A stretch of DNA of 64,000 bases, taken from assembly GCA_047967505.1 (NCBI GenBank), contig CM106541.1. One strand, 5' to 3'. Numbering within the stretch: position 1 is the stretch's first letter; each line of letters begins with the position of its first letter. The position numbers and the translations under genes are program-made. This DNA is from Dipteris shenzhenensis. Its lineage: Eukaryota > Polypodiophyta > Polypodiopsida > Gleicheniales. Below the pieces are notes generated by a model, which worked only from the letters and a program-made list of their open reading frames with translations, did not search any database and was not told the DNA's origin. Of this stretch, positions 9,413 through 21,309 are shown piece after piece.

Positions 9413-11487
9413 TGTGATGCCAAAAATTGATATTTTTAACTTGGCATTGATATTGTTTTTCTCTATGTTTGATAAGAGTTTGAGTATTAAGTGATAGCCT
9501 AGCGGCTCTCACTTATTTCTATTTTCTATGATATTGTATGGGATGGAGAGGATGAGTGGAATGGCTCATTGTAAATACCATAGGTATGAATTATAAATAC
9601 CTTGGTATGGGGTGAGAGTTATTTGTGTATGGGATATTATGGAGTTTTTTAGAAAATAGGAAGAGTGAGTCATATAAAGAGGTGGGCTCATGTCCATGTG
9701 CTCCAATAATATAAGAGAGGCCACATGCCAAGCCTGTGGAAGGCATGTGGAGGAGTGTGAAGTCAAGAGGAATCCTTCTAGAACTCCTATATGGAATAAG
9801 GAGGATGTGGACATGTGGAAAAGAGAGGGTCCCTATGGGCTCCATGTGAGGAGACTCTTGACTTTCTCAATATTTTAAGAGTCTTGAGCATCTTTTGATG
9901 GGACACATGGCAAAAGTAGCCAAAAAGGACATGGATGGTGACATACGTGCTTAGGTGATTGATGGAGAAAGGAATCTACAGGCAACAATTGTAAATGGGT
10001 GAAGGAGGGTAACAAAATCTCTATAAAAGGAGCCCTCCTCTCCCTTGTTCATCAATCTCTTCCACCATTAGGCCTCATGTTGCTGTAGCTCTAGCCTCCC
10101 CAAGCCTCTTCCATGAGCCTTCTCTCCCTCTTGTAGATATTCTGTTATGTAGACTCTTGAGTCCATCTCTCTAGTTTATTCTCTCTCTATGAGTAGTCTT
10201 GGAGCTTCCGCTCCCTCTTGTATGTAGGAAACCTCTTCTTCTCCCTTGTGTTTGTAGTGTTGAAGTGGATTCTCACTCTATTTGTAATGAAGGGCACTTC
10301 AGGTTCTCTCTCTCTCTTGAGTGTCTTGTCCCTTTTGAAATTCGCTTTTAAAGCCTTGAAAGTTCTTTCTATTCGGCCGCTCACTGTGCATACATGATCC
10401 ATTTGTTTCTCGAGCCACCATGCAAACTTCTTCCCCTCTTCCAGGCGAAATCTATGAGGGGTGGATCGTTGATAAAGGTGAAGTCTTGAGGGAGCATCCT
10501 GCTCAGACGAAATTAGCCTGAGTGGAGGATAGTTTTCATGACAGTTTGACCCCCTGTTAGTGTTTTGCTCATAACTTTTTGCTCGGGAGCCCGATTGTAA
10601 TGAAATTTATATCAGTGTGAAGTCCTTTTCAAGACACATGTTTATATGTGATCAGATCTTGAATCAAATACTGATGCAAAATGTTATGAGTCTCTATGTT
10701 TGACAATCTATTTTCATGACAATTTTTACCCCTGTCTAGTAAACTATCCATAACTTCTTGGCCGCTTCTCTATTTCTTACGAAATATATATCAGCACGAA
10801 GCTCTCTTTAAGGCGCATGTCTCTATGTAGTTAGATCTTGAATCAGATATTACTACAAAATGTTATGAGTCTCTGTGTTTGACAGTCTGTTTTCATGATA
10901 GTTTTTATCCCCTTCCAGTAAACTGTCCATATCTCTTCAACCGTCTGTTTGTTTTCAATGAAACTTATATCAGTGCGAAGCGCATCTCAAGGCGCATCTC
11001 TTTGAGTGCTTGAAACTCTGATATCATGTCTTTACTGAAAGTTATAGGCCTCTGTGTCTAATGACAGTTTGTAGAGTGTTTTGAGCTAAGTGTAAAGGTG
11101 TCTATGAAGGAGGTGCAATGTTTCCTCGGAATCTACCCATCCGACCCAATCAGCCCCTTCAAACTCCTCGATATATATCAGTTCATGTCATGTTGAGCCG
11201 CAAGATCTTCTTTCAACAACGTATCGCTCTTCTCTTTGGTGCAGACCGGCTCGTTGAGATTATGGCCTCTGCTGATCCTTTCCTTCTCCCTATGCTTGAT
11301 TACAACATCACTTAGAATGTTACCATCTTCATTCTCATCTGAGGGAGTAAAGTATGGTGTGGTATCTTGGCATAAAAGCTTCTTTCTAATGTCCCATTCT
11401 CAATGATAAATATCTTTGGCAGTCAGTTCGAAAGCAGCAGGAAGTGAAGAGGTGTGTGAAGTTTATTACCCCCAACTTCATGTCACA
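9413..11487 (+). repeat. LTR-d, complete 5' LTR of element 2
   Basis: It starts TGTGATGCC and ends TTCATGTCACA, immediately followed by TCTTT and the primer site. Length is 2075 bp, with the same triple 180-bp repeats and TATA box as LTR-c. Confidence 0.9.
10022..10030 (+). promoter_or_regulatory. TATA box of LTR-d
   Basis: TATAAAAGG in the conserved context, upstream of gag of element 2. The best candidate promoter for that copy. Confidence 0.6.
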
Positions 11488-11492
11488 TCTTT

Positions 11493-11510
11493 TGGTGGAG
11501 ACGCCGGGTA
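11493..11510 (+). other. Putative primer-binding site, element 2
   Basis: TGGTGGAGACGCCGGGTA lies five bases after the LTR end. It is identical in position and near-identical in sequence to the element 1 site. The priming tRNA was not identified. Confidence 0.6.
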
Positions 11511-12092
11511 CGTTTGGTATTGGATTCATCCCACCTTACTAAATGGTCTCGAGTGTACTTTATTGCATGTTATGCCTAGAAGAGGCATGTGTTTTGATGA
11601 GATAAAGAAGATGCCTGGAAGAGCTCCATTAGAAGAGATTGCAACCCGTTTAAGAGAACTTGAAGATTGTGAAGGTGATGGTCAAGCTATTCGCACAGTC
11701 ACCATGATCACATCCTTTATGTTTGCACTGTTGAATATGTTGGTGAATCGACAATGCCAGGAGTAGGCACAATGATAGATTGGGGATTGTTCTATACACT
11801 GGCAGCTTGGTGTGAAGAAGAGTTGAGTCTTTGGGTAGTTTTCAACTATAACACTGGAGTGGTGATTCTTAATGCTTTTAACTTCTTTTGCTATGCAAAT
11901 GATGAAGAGTACAATATCTTGAAGCTTTTATGTGCACTTCCTATTGTGAGAAGGGTGATTCTAGAATGCATGTATACAAAATGTTTTCATGCTGCTGGTT
12001 GGTCACTTATTTTTGAAGATTTTGTTGAGGATCACATTGTGGAGGGTTTTCAACAAGTGGTTATGCATAATAAGTTGGTCTTGGTATACTAA
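11500..12092 (+). pseudogene. Extra ORF region upstream of gag, element 2
   Basis: An open stretch ending at 11766 continues in another frame from 11754 to 12092, overlapping by a few bases. The peptides match those of element 1: GMCFDEIKKMPGR, TRLRELEDCEGDG, FNYNTGVVILNAFNFF, FVEDHIVEGFQ. Protein-level similarity in the same order in both copies argues that the region was once coding. No domain recognised. Confidence 0.5.
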
Positions 12093-12106
12093 GGCTCTGT
12101 GGGATC

Positions 12107-15100
12107 TTGTTCGAATCTTGTTTGGGATATTATTTAGATCTTGGTGTTTTCTTTTTGTGTTTCATCATGGTGAAGATTCTAGTGTTTCGAGGGACCCAAG
12201 GGGAAGATCCGAAGTCTTATCTTCGGGATTTTGTTCGAGGATGCCGGCTTTCTAGATGGTCCATGAAGGATCGGGCGCAGATTTCGCCTGATTTTCTTGA
12301 AGGTGTAGCCTTGAGTTGGCATGAGACCTTGCCGGACTCTACCAAGGAGGACTGGGACCAAGTGGTGGCAGCAATGAAGCAGAGATTTGGGGCAGTGGAG
12401 TCGCCAAATGCTTTGATGTTGCAATTAGACCGGTTCTTTCAAGGAGAGGGTGAGTTGGTCTCTGCATTGGCAATCCGATATGAAATTTTATGGACAAATT
12501 ATGAAAGGGCAGCTTTGCAAGCTATGGCATGGGCATCATCGGCCTCTCAGAGTCTCTCAGGGATGCAGCACTTAAAGATGAGCAAATTTGTTATGGCATT
12601 GGAGCCTCGTCTTCGCTCAAAAGTAATGAGTAAAGATCCAACAACATACGTGGAGGCACTTCGCATTGCAACCAAGAAAGAAGCTTCTCTAAAGATCGAA
12701 TCCTCTTTTGTGTCTTCAACAGCTTCAACTTCTAAGATGGAGGTAATGGTCACTCCTTAGGTACCAAAGTCCTCTGAGTTAGATCATAATATCTCCCAAT
12801 TGATGGCAGAGTTTGCTTATTTGAAATTGCATTTGGTTAATGCACGATAACATAGAGCACCAAAGAGTGAAGATAGGCCTCGAGATAGGAGTGGGGTCAC
12901 TTGCTATGAATGTAATGAAAAAGGTCACTATCGCCCCGAGTGTCCTAAATTGAGAAAGAAAGAAGAAAAACAAGTATCCTTGTTAGAAGCTTCTTCAGGG
13001 GATGAGGAAAGAGAGGTAATGATGGCTAAACGGGGGCATGGTAAAGCAAAAGAAGAAGAAGAAAGCAAGGAAGAAGTAGATGAGGAACATCAGGAAGAGG
13101 AACACCGTAGTAAGAAAAAGAAGGCATCTAGAAGGAGAATTAGCCAGTCAGACTTTCCTTTAGGACAAGGAATTGGAAGCTATGACTTGTTGTCCGACCT
13201 TAAAGAAAAGGAAGCTCATATCATCTTTGGTCAATTACTTGCTTTGTCTCCAAAACTACGGAAGGAATGGGGAAAACTAGCAAGCACAAGAGTGTCAAAG
13301 AAGAAAAAGAAGAAAAGTGCCATTCCTATTGTTAAAAAGGTAGATATAGATGTTGGTGATGATGTACTTGTGGTTGATGTGATCATTGATGGTCAAGTGA
13401 TTTCTAATGTGTACATTGATGGAGGTGCATCGATTAATGTCATGAGTGAGAAGACCATGATAGATGCTGATTTAAAATACTCTAGTACTACCTCTCCTTA
13501 TCACATCAAATTGGCTGACAACACTAGGGTTAAGACCTTGGGAGTTGTGAAGAATCTAGAAGTGGATGTATGTGGAATTTCTATGCCAACTACTTTTCAG
13601 GTGATCCCTACCAAGCCAGATGCATGTGCCTATCCATTGATTTTGGGAAAGCCTTGGCTACGTAAGGTGAAGGCTGTTCAAAAGTGGGATACTAGAGAAT
13701 TGATTTTGCAGGGAAATGATAAGAAGGTGCGCTACAACATCAGAAGCCGCAAAAAGGAAGTTGTCAAGGAGGAGTCTTCAACATCAGAGAGTTCAAGCTT
13801 TGACTTAACCGATGAAGAAGAAGAGACAGGGTGTAGCTCCGAGGAGTCCAACTCAGAGGGTGAGGTGGAAGGAGTGGCCTTTGGTCTTTGTCTTGGTGCT
13901 GATCGGGATGAGTCAGGAAGGAACAAGGTGGTGGTCCAAGAAGATCCTAAAGAGACACTTCATGTGGAGGATGTGGAGCACACTAAACGACGCCAACGCA
14001 ATGAAGAGCTTCTTGGTGATTCTCTATCAGGTAGTGAGAAGCTCCAGTACTTCGATATGCTAGATGATTTTCCATGTCTCTTTGCAACAAGCTATTCACA
14101 GGTTCAGCCAGTCTCTCTTGTGGAGCACAAGATTGAGTTGAAGCCAGAAAGCAAGCTAGTTGTGCAACGCTTAAGGCGATTGGGGGTGATCCAAGTTGAG
14201 GCACTAAAGAAAGAGGTAACACAACTACTTGAGGTGGGATTCATCTTTCCTGTTGATGATTCAGAATGGATATCTCCTGTAGTTATCACACCAAAGAAAG
14301 GAAATAAGTGGCGAGTTTGTGTGGACTTTCGTCCTTTGAATGCATGCACTAAGAGGGATCATTTTCCTTTGCCATTCCAAGATGAAATACTAGACCAAGT
14401 AGCAGGGCATGAGATGTATTCTGTATGTGATGGGTATTCTGGGTACTTTCAAATTCGTATTCGGGAGGAAGATCAAAAGAAAACATCATTTGTCACACCT
14501 TGGGGAGTTTTTGCTTACAGAGTGATGCCTTTTAGAGTGATGCCTTTTGGGTTGACCAATGCACCAGCTACATTTCAAAGGTTCATGAGTCAAGTTCTTG
14601 AGCCTTTCTTGGAAAAGTTCATAAGGGTGTTTTTGGATGATTTTTGCATTTATTCTCGGTGCATAGATCACATGGAGAAGTTAAAGATGGCCTTAGCTAG
14701 GATTGATGAAGCAAAAGGGTGTCTAAATCCTAGCAAGTGTCATTTGGCTCAAACAAAAGTAGTCTTGTTGGGGCATATTGTGTCTGAAGAAGGCTTGCAA
14801 ATGGATCCTGACAAGGTTCAAGCAATCATGGCATTGCCAAGTCCTAAGAATGTCACTGGTGTTCGCAGAATTCTAGGAAAGAGCAAGTATTATCAACGCT
14901 TTTGTGATGATTTCACAGAGATAGTGCATCCCATGAACTTGTTGACAAGAAAAGGAGTTTCTTTCCAATGGGGTGTGGAGCAACAAGAGTCTTTCCAGCA
15001 ACTTAAGGAGGCCATGAGTAAGGGCCCAATATTGAAGCCCCCTGTTTGGTCTCAAGACTTTTATGTAAATCCAAGTGTATCTTTGCATTCAGTTGGTGCT

Positions 15101-16138
15101 GCATTGCTACAAAAAGGAGAGGCAGGTAGAATGCAACCCATCTATTATGCCAGTCGACAGCTTACAGATGTGGAAAGAAGGTATGAAGAAATGGAGCAGT
15201 AAGCTCTCTCTTTGGTGTTTTTCGTCAGAAAGTTTTGCTCCTATTTATTACCTCGACCATTTTTCTTCCTTACCTCTCAGTCTGTATTAGCATATCTAGT
15301 TCGCAAGCCTAATCCTAGGGGGAGATTTGCAAAATGGTTGTCAGAGCTTCAAGAGTTCTCTTTCTCTTTTGTCACTGAAAATAGCAATAGGTCCACTATG
15401 GCAGATTTGCTCACAGGGCGGGAGGATCTAGGAGAAGAAAAGAAATGTAAGGAGAACATTAAAGATGAAAGGGATACACCACCAATAGCTTTTGTTTTGT
15501 ATTTTTATGGGGCTTTTAGTCCTTCATGCCAACAAGGAGCCGGGGGGATAGTCTTGATGAATCCTGAAGGTCAAGAGGTATGGGCAAGAGGACAAGAGCT
15601 TCCAGGTATCACAACTAACAATGCAGCTGAGTATAATGCTTTGATTCTTGGTTTGGAGGATTGTCTTCAAAGTCAAGTTAAAGAATTGGAAGTAAGAGGA
15701 GATTCTGAGCTTATTATAAAGCAAATGCAAGGGCATTAACAAACAAGAAGTCCTCATTTGAAGGAGCTTAATCAAAAGGCTATGGCACTATGTAGTCAGT
15801 TTGATTTTTGCAAGTTTATTCATATAAACAGAAAAGAAAATCAAAGGGCAGATGAGTTAGCTAAAGCCATTGTAGTGCCAGACCGGGGGGTGGTTTCTTG
15901 GGTAGACACTGGATGGCCAAAACTACAAGATGTTCAGAAATATGTGGAAGAAGGCATGTTGCCTCGAGCGTTAACTCCACAACAGAAGCAGAGATTGGTT
16001 ACTTTTGGCCACGCCTTCATAAGGATGTATATGAATGTCACAAATGGAACCTATCAGCTTGAGGATGTTGATGGCATGGTGATATCCGAATGCACCAATG
16101 AGTATCGCCTTAACTTCTTCTATGCTCGACCACCTTGA
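12107..16138 (+). pseudogene. gag-protease-RT-RNase H-archaeal RNase H polyprotein of element 2 (four internal stops)
   Basis: A single frame with stops at 12758 (TAG), 12848 (TAA), 15200 (TAA) and 15737 (TAA). In order it has a gag domain, zinc knuckle CYECNEKGHYRPEC near 12902, protease YIDGGASINVMS at 13412, and RT from about 14249 with CDGYSGYFQIR, GLTNAPATFQRF and catalytic FLDD at 14630-14641. A degenerate first RNase H and then the second RNase H follow. In RT a 15-bp in-frame duplication near 14522-14551 gives VMPF-RVMPF. In the second RNase H the first catalytic aspartate is lost (YFYGAF, against YFDGAF in element 1). It ends FYARPP with no integrase. The protein is not functional as it stands. 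Confidence 0.88.
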
Positions 16139-16141
16139 GGG

Positions 16142-16188
16142 CCAGCAGACCCTCTCTGTACTAGAGACGATCTGCTGGGGGGGGAAGA
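16142..16188 (+). other. Stem-loop plus polypurine tract, element 2
   Basis: CCAGCAGA (16142) and TCTGCTGG (16171) form the outer stem and the inner CCTCTC/GAGACG is slightly degraded. A run of G then GGGGAAGA leads into the LTR. The first base lies four bases after the pol stop codon. Confidence 0.65.
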
Positions 16189-18252
16189 TGTGACACCAAA
16201 AATTGATATTTTTAACTTGGCATTGATATTGTTTTTCTCTATGTTTGATAAGAGTTTGAGTATCAAGTGATAGCCTAGCGACTCTCACGTATTTCTATTT
16301 TCTATGATATTGTATGGGATTGAGAGGATGAGTGGAATGGCTCATTGTAAATACCATAGGTATGAATTATAAATACCTTGGTATGGGGTGAGAGTTATTT
16401 GTGTATGGGATATTATGAGTTTTTTAGAAAATAGGAAGAGTGAGTCATATAAAGAGGTGGGCTCATGTCCATGTGTTCCAATAATATAAGAGAGGCCACA
16501 TGCCAAGTGTGTGGAAGGCATGTGGAGGAGTGTGAAGTCAAGAGGAATCCTTCTAGAACTCCTATGTGGAATAAGGAGGTTGTGGACATGTTGAAAAGAG
16601 AGGGTCCTTATGGGCTCCATGTGGAGAGACTCTTGACTTTCTCAATATTTTAAGAGTCTTGAGCATCTTTTGATGGGACACATGGCAAGAGTAGCCAAAA
16701 AGGACATGGATGGTGACATACGTGCTTATGTGATTGATGGGGAAAGGAATCTACAGGCAGCAATTGTAAATGGGTAAAGGAGGGTAATAAAATCTCTATA
16801 AAAGAAGCCCTCCTCTCCCTTGTTCATTAATCTCTTCCACCATTAGGCCTCATGTTGATGTAGCTCTAGTCTCCCCAAGCCTCTTCCATGAGCCTTCTCT
16901 CCCTCTTGTAGATATTCTCTTATGTAGACTCTTGAGTCCATCTCTCTCTAGTTTATTCTCTCTCTATGAGTAGTCTTGGAGCTTCTGCTCCCTCTTGTAT
17001 GTATGAAACCTCTTCTTCTCCCTTGTGTTTGTAGTGTTAAAGTGGATTCTCACTCTATTTGTAATGAAGGTCACTTCAGGTTCTCTCTCTCTTGAGTGTC
17101 TCATCCCTTTTCTCTTTTAAAGCCTTGAAAGTTCTTTCTATTCGGCCGCTCATTGTACATACATGGTCCATCTATTTCTCGAGCCACCATGCAAACTTCT
17201 TCCCCTCTTCTAGGCAAAATCTATGAGGGGTGGATCGTTGGTGAAGGTGGAGTCTTGAGGGAGCATCCTGCTCAGGCGAAATTAGCCTGGGTGGAGGGCA
17301 GTTTTCATGACAGTTTGACCCCCTGTTAGTGTTTTGCTCATAACTTTCTGCTCAGTAGTCCGATTGTAATGAAATTTATATCAGCATAAAGCTCTCTCAA
17401 GGCGCATGTTTATATGTGATCAAATCTTGAATCAGATAGTGTTGCAAAAAGTTATGAGTCTCTGTATCTGATAGTCTATTTTCATAATAGTTTTACCCCC
17501 GTCTAGTAAACTGTCCATAACTTTTTGGCCGCTTCTCTGTTTCTTACGAAACATATATCAGTGCGAAGCTCTCTTTAAGATGCATGTATCTATGTACTTA
17601 GATCTTGAATCAGATATTGCTACAAAATGTTATGAGTCTCTGTGCTCGACAGTCTATTTTCATGATAGTTTACCCCCCTTCTAGTAAACTGTCCATATCT
17701 CTGCAACCGTCTATCTGTTTTCAATGAAACTTATATCAGTGCGAAGCCCATCTCAAGGAGCATCTCTTTGTGTGCTTGAATCTCTGATATCATATATCTA
17801 CTGAAAGTTATAGGCCTCTGTGTCTAATGACAGTTTGTAGAGTGTTTTGAGCTGTGTAAAGGTGTCTATGAAGGAGGTGCAATGTTTCCTCGGAATCTAC
17901 CCATCCGACCTAATCAGCCCCTTAAAACTCCTCGATATATATCAGTTCATGTCATGTTAAGCCGCAAGATCTTCTTTCAACAATGTATCGCTCTTCTTTT
18001 TGGCGCAGACTGGCTCGCTGAGATTATGGCCTTTGCTGATCCTTTCCTTCTCCCTATGCTTGATTACAACATCACTTGGGATGTTACCATCTTCATTCTC
18101 ATCTGAGGGAGGAAAGTATGGTGTGGTATCTTGGCATAAAAGTTTGTTTTCTAATGTCCCATTCTCAATGATAAATATCTTTGGCTGTCAGTTCGAAAGC
18201 AGCAGGAAGTGAAGAGGTGCATGAAGTTTATTACCCCCAACTTCATGTCACA
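16189..18252 (+). repeat. LTR-e, 3' LTR of element 2 and 5' LTR of a deleted third copy
   Basis: It starts TGTGACACC after the polypurine tract and ends TTCATGTCACA. The next ten bases, TCTTTTGGTG, are the start of the leader and primer site normally found after a 5' LTR. One LTR therefore has internal sequence on both sides, as expected from LTR-LTR recombination between tandem copies. Confidence 0.88.
16797..16804 (+). promoter_or_regulatory. TATA box of LTR-e
   Basis: TATAAAAG in the conserved LTR promoter context. Confidence 0.55.
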
Positions 18253-18273
18253 TCTTTTGGTGAACAACTTCAT
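18253..18273 (+). other. Deletion junction: primer-site remnant joined to LTR interior
   Basis: TCTTTTGGTG (leader and primer-site start) is followed by AACAACTTCAT and then the LTR interior beginning GCCCTCCTC. A whole internal region plus the first ~600 bases of the next LTR are missing. The filler resembles the LTR tail CAACTTCAT, so slippage at a short homology is possible. Confidence 0.7.
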
Positions 18274-19733
18274 GCCCTCCTCTCCCTTGTTCATCAATCT
18301 CTTCCACCATTAGGCCTCATGTTTCTGTAGCTCTAGTCCCCCCAAGCCTCTTCCATGAGCCTTCTCTCCCTCTTGTAGATATTCTCTTATGTAGACTCTT
18401 GAGTCCATCTCTCTCTAGTTTATTCTCTCTCTATGAGTAGTCTTGGAGCCTCCGCTCCCTCTTGTATGTATGAAACCTCTTCTTCTCCCTTGTGTTTGTA
18501 GTGTTGAAGTGGATCCTCACTCTATTTGTAATGAAGGTCGCTTCAGGTTCTCTCTCTCTTGAGTGTCTCGTCCCTTTTCTCTTTTAAAGCCTTGAAAGTT
18601 CTTTTTATTCGGCCGCTCACACTGCATACATGGTCCATCTGTTTCTTGAGCCACCATGCAAACTTCTTCCCCTCTTCTAGGCAAAATCTATGAGGGGTGG
18701 ATAGTTGATGAAGGTGGAGTCTTGAGGGAGCATCCTGCTCAGGCGAAATTAGCCTGGGTGGAGGGTAGTTTTCATGACAGTTTGACCCCCTATTAGTGTT
18801 TTGCTCATAACTTTCTGCTCATTAGTCCGATTGTAATGAAATTTATATCAGCGCGAAGCTCTCTTCAATCGCATATTTATATATGATCAGATCTTGAATC
18901 AGATACTGCCGCAAAAAGTTATGAGTCTCTGTGCCTGATAGTCTATTTTCATGACAGTTTTTACCCCCGTCTAGTAAACTGTCCATAACTTTTTGGTCAC
19001 TTATCTGTTTCTTACGAAACATATATCAGCGTGAAGCTCTCTTTAAGGCGCATGTCTCTATGTGCTTGGATCTTGAATCAGATAGTGCTGCAAAATGTTG
19101 AGAAAATGTTATGGGTCTCTGTGTTTGATGGTCTGTTTTCATGACAGTTTTTACCCCTTCTAGTAAACTGTCCATATCTCTTCAACCGTTTGTCTGTTTT
19201 CAATGAAACTTATATCAGCGCGAAGCCCATCTCAAGGCGCATCGTTTTATGTGCTTGAATCTCTAATATCGTGTCTCTACTAAAAGTTATAGGCCTCTAT
19301 GTCTAATGATAGTTTGTAGAGTGTTTTGAGCGAAGTGTAAAGGTGTCTATGAAGGAGGTGCAATGTTTCCTCGGAGTCTACCCATCCGACCTAATCAGCC
19401 CCTTCAAACTCCTCGATATATATCAGTTCATGTCATGTTGAGCTGCAAGATCTTCTTTCAACAACGTATCGCTCTTCTTTTTGGTGCAGACTGGCTCGTT
19501 GAGATTATGGCCTCTGCTGATCCTTTCCTTCTCCCTATGCTTGATTACAACATCACTTGGGATGTTACCATCTTCATTCTCATCTGAGGGAGGAAAGTAT
19601 GGTGTGGTATCTTGGCATAAAAGTTTGTTTTCTAATGTCCCATTCTCAATGATAAATATCTTTGGCTGTCAGTTCGAAAGCAGCAAGAAGTGAAGAGGTG
19701 CGTGAAGTTTATTACCCCCAACTTCATGTCACA
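18274..19733 (+). repeat. LTR-f, 5'-truncated LTR
   Basis: It begins about ten bases downstream of the LTR TATA box position and runs through the triple repeats to the terminal GTCACA at 19728-19733. After it comes unrelated sequence, so this is the right-hand limit of the retrotransposon chain. Confidence 0.85.
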
Positions 19734-19950
19734 CCATCATCCATGTGAGGCATTGCTGCAGCCCCAAATTGCTACTACATAGTCGTTGGTGACCACAATA
19801 TTGATGTGGTCGTACTTCTAGCCATTCAGATCATGATACATGCTCACATTGGCAATTGTGTGAGCCTCATCTCTCCTTGTTGGTAGGAGAGTAGCATCAG
19901 CCACACCCATTATGTGTTTGATGGCTAACTTGACCCTCGGGTTTCCGTCT
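19734..19950 (-). pseudogene. PIF/Harbinger-like transposase fragment
   Basis: Minus-strand translation gives HIMGVADATLLPTRR, then MYHDLNG, a stop, KYDHINIVVTNDYVVAIWGC. The spacing resembles the HARBI1-type DDE transposase segment in which a G-x-x-D-x-T-x-x-P block is followed by a Y-x-x-R/L-K-Y-x-x-I-x-x-x-x-x-x-D block. Only about 70 codons remain, with stops. This is a weak, pattern-based assignment. Confidence 0.4.
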
Positions 19951-20411
19951 TGCGGCTATGTTGAACGTTGCGATAGTGAGAGAGAGAGAGCAAAGATCTA
20001 ATAACCATGCCGATAACCAATGAGTGACATGGTGTTGAAACATTTAATTGTAAGACACTTATTCAAATTACAAGATGTGAGAATTTATCTAACTATTTTA
20101 ATTGTGGAAGTGCCCATGTTTGATTAAATTCAACAAGACGAGTAGCTTAAATTTTTAGCTATTGCAGAAAGCACAAAGTGAGATGCTTGTGCAAGTTGAA
20201 GGACACAAATTAAAAATACAAACTCTTGCAAATTGTTACAATTGAGTTGAAGATACATGTTATAGGAACTTCAATAATCCATATGTACAATCCAAAGACA
20301 CTATAAATTTTGCAATCAAAATTGTGGTCATATGGGTGAAGCTAAAAAACCATGCAGCCTATGGTCAACATCCCATCTTCACATTTCCTCAATGGTTCGC
20401 ATTGCCACATC

Positions 20412-20546
20412 CTAGTTTACATTGAAACTATGCAATTTTGTCAAAATTGCTTCCACGGTAGCTCGCTCCTTTGGATCAATCCTGCATAGCAAGTTCGTGC
20501 AATCAACCAAGATTTTGATTGCAATGTCTCCCTTCTCCAAGAGCTC
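20412..20546 (-). pseudogene. Short exon-like segment resembling the C-terminal end of a protein kinase
   Basis: Preceded on the minus strand by a good acceptor (TTGCAG), 45 codons read to TAG and include NLLCRIDPKERATVEAIL. This resembles the kinase subdomain XI motif (L-L-x-x-D-P-x-x-R-x-T-x-x-x-x-L). No upstream kinase exons are visible, because a CACTA terminus begins 75 bases away. It may be the last exon of a host gene broken by that insertion, or a captured fragment. The 450 bases to the left (19950-20400) show no coding signal. Confidence 0.35.
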
Positions 20547-20699
20547 CTGCAAGATGTACAAGAAAGTTGGCAATTTTTCTAAACAGCCAACCAATAGTAA
20601 AAAAATGACTTCAGTGCCCACACTACAAGACATGGGCCACTTTTTGACACTGATATCGATGCTAAATATGAAGATTAAAAAAAAAAACAAGTGGAAATT

Positions 20700-20865
20700 G
20701 TCAAAAAGTCCATCGGTGTGGACGTCACAAAGAAACCGTTGGTGTGGGAGTCGGTGTACCGTCGGTAAAATATGCCCGATAGTGTTGGTATGGGCGTCGG
20801 TGTAGGCATCAGTATATACCAACAATGCAGTGTTGGTACCAAAATTGGTATATATCAACATTTTT
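20700..20865. repeat. Subterminal repeats of the left CACTACAAGAC arm
   Basis: Short degenerate units of the type TCGGTGTGGGCGTCGGTG and TTGGTATATACCAAC are scattered in both directions. The right arm has matching units (for example GGTATATACTGATGCC) at 49700-49940. In En/Spm such regions bind the TnpA protein; the same role here is inference. Confidence 0.55.
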
Positions 20866-21309
20866 ACAGAAGCTTAAAAAGAATTTGTGGGGAAGGATGG
20901 GGTTTGTTTTAGTCCCATCCTACCCCACAATTTTTTTCCATTAAAATCATGATTAAATGTTACAAATGCGGAGGTGTACATTACAATTTTGCAAAGAAGG
21001 TCTACAAAGTAATGGCAAATATGCCATGCAGTGTGCTGCAAAATGGCAAATCCGCCGAAGTAATCCGCTAATGTGCTAATAAATTGCAAAAGTGTCGAAC
21101 TCCAAAATGGCAAATCTGCTGAGGTAATCTACACAAAAGGGCAACAGTGCTAAAATACTGAATGACTACATGTCCTATCCTACTATTGCTTTTGCTCGTC
21201 CTCCTTGCCCTCGGTCTCTTTGCATGCACCCTCCTCATCCTCCTCACCCTCCTCACCCTCGGTCTCTCTGCGTGCACCTGATCCCTCACCCTCCTCTTCT
21301 GCTAGCCTA

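Larger units (their letters stand above)
9413..18252 (+). mobile_element. Ty3/gypsy LTR retrotransposon, element 2 (both LTRs, no integrase)
   Basis: The most complete copy: 5' LTR 9413-11487, primer site 11493, extra ORF region, one gag-to-second RNase H frame (12107-16138), stem-loop and polypurine tract, and 3' LTR 16189-18252. It has the same domain set and the same C-terminal end as element 1, and also no integrase. The frame is interrupted only by four in-frame stops, so it was a single continuous polyprotein. The base after the 3' LTR is not target DNA but another primer-site remnant, so this LTR also served as 5' LTR of a third copy. Confidence 0.9.
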
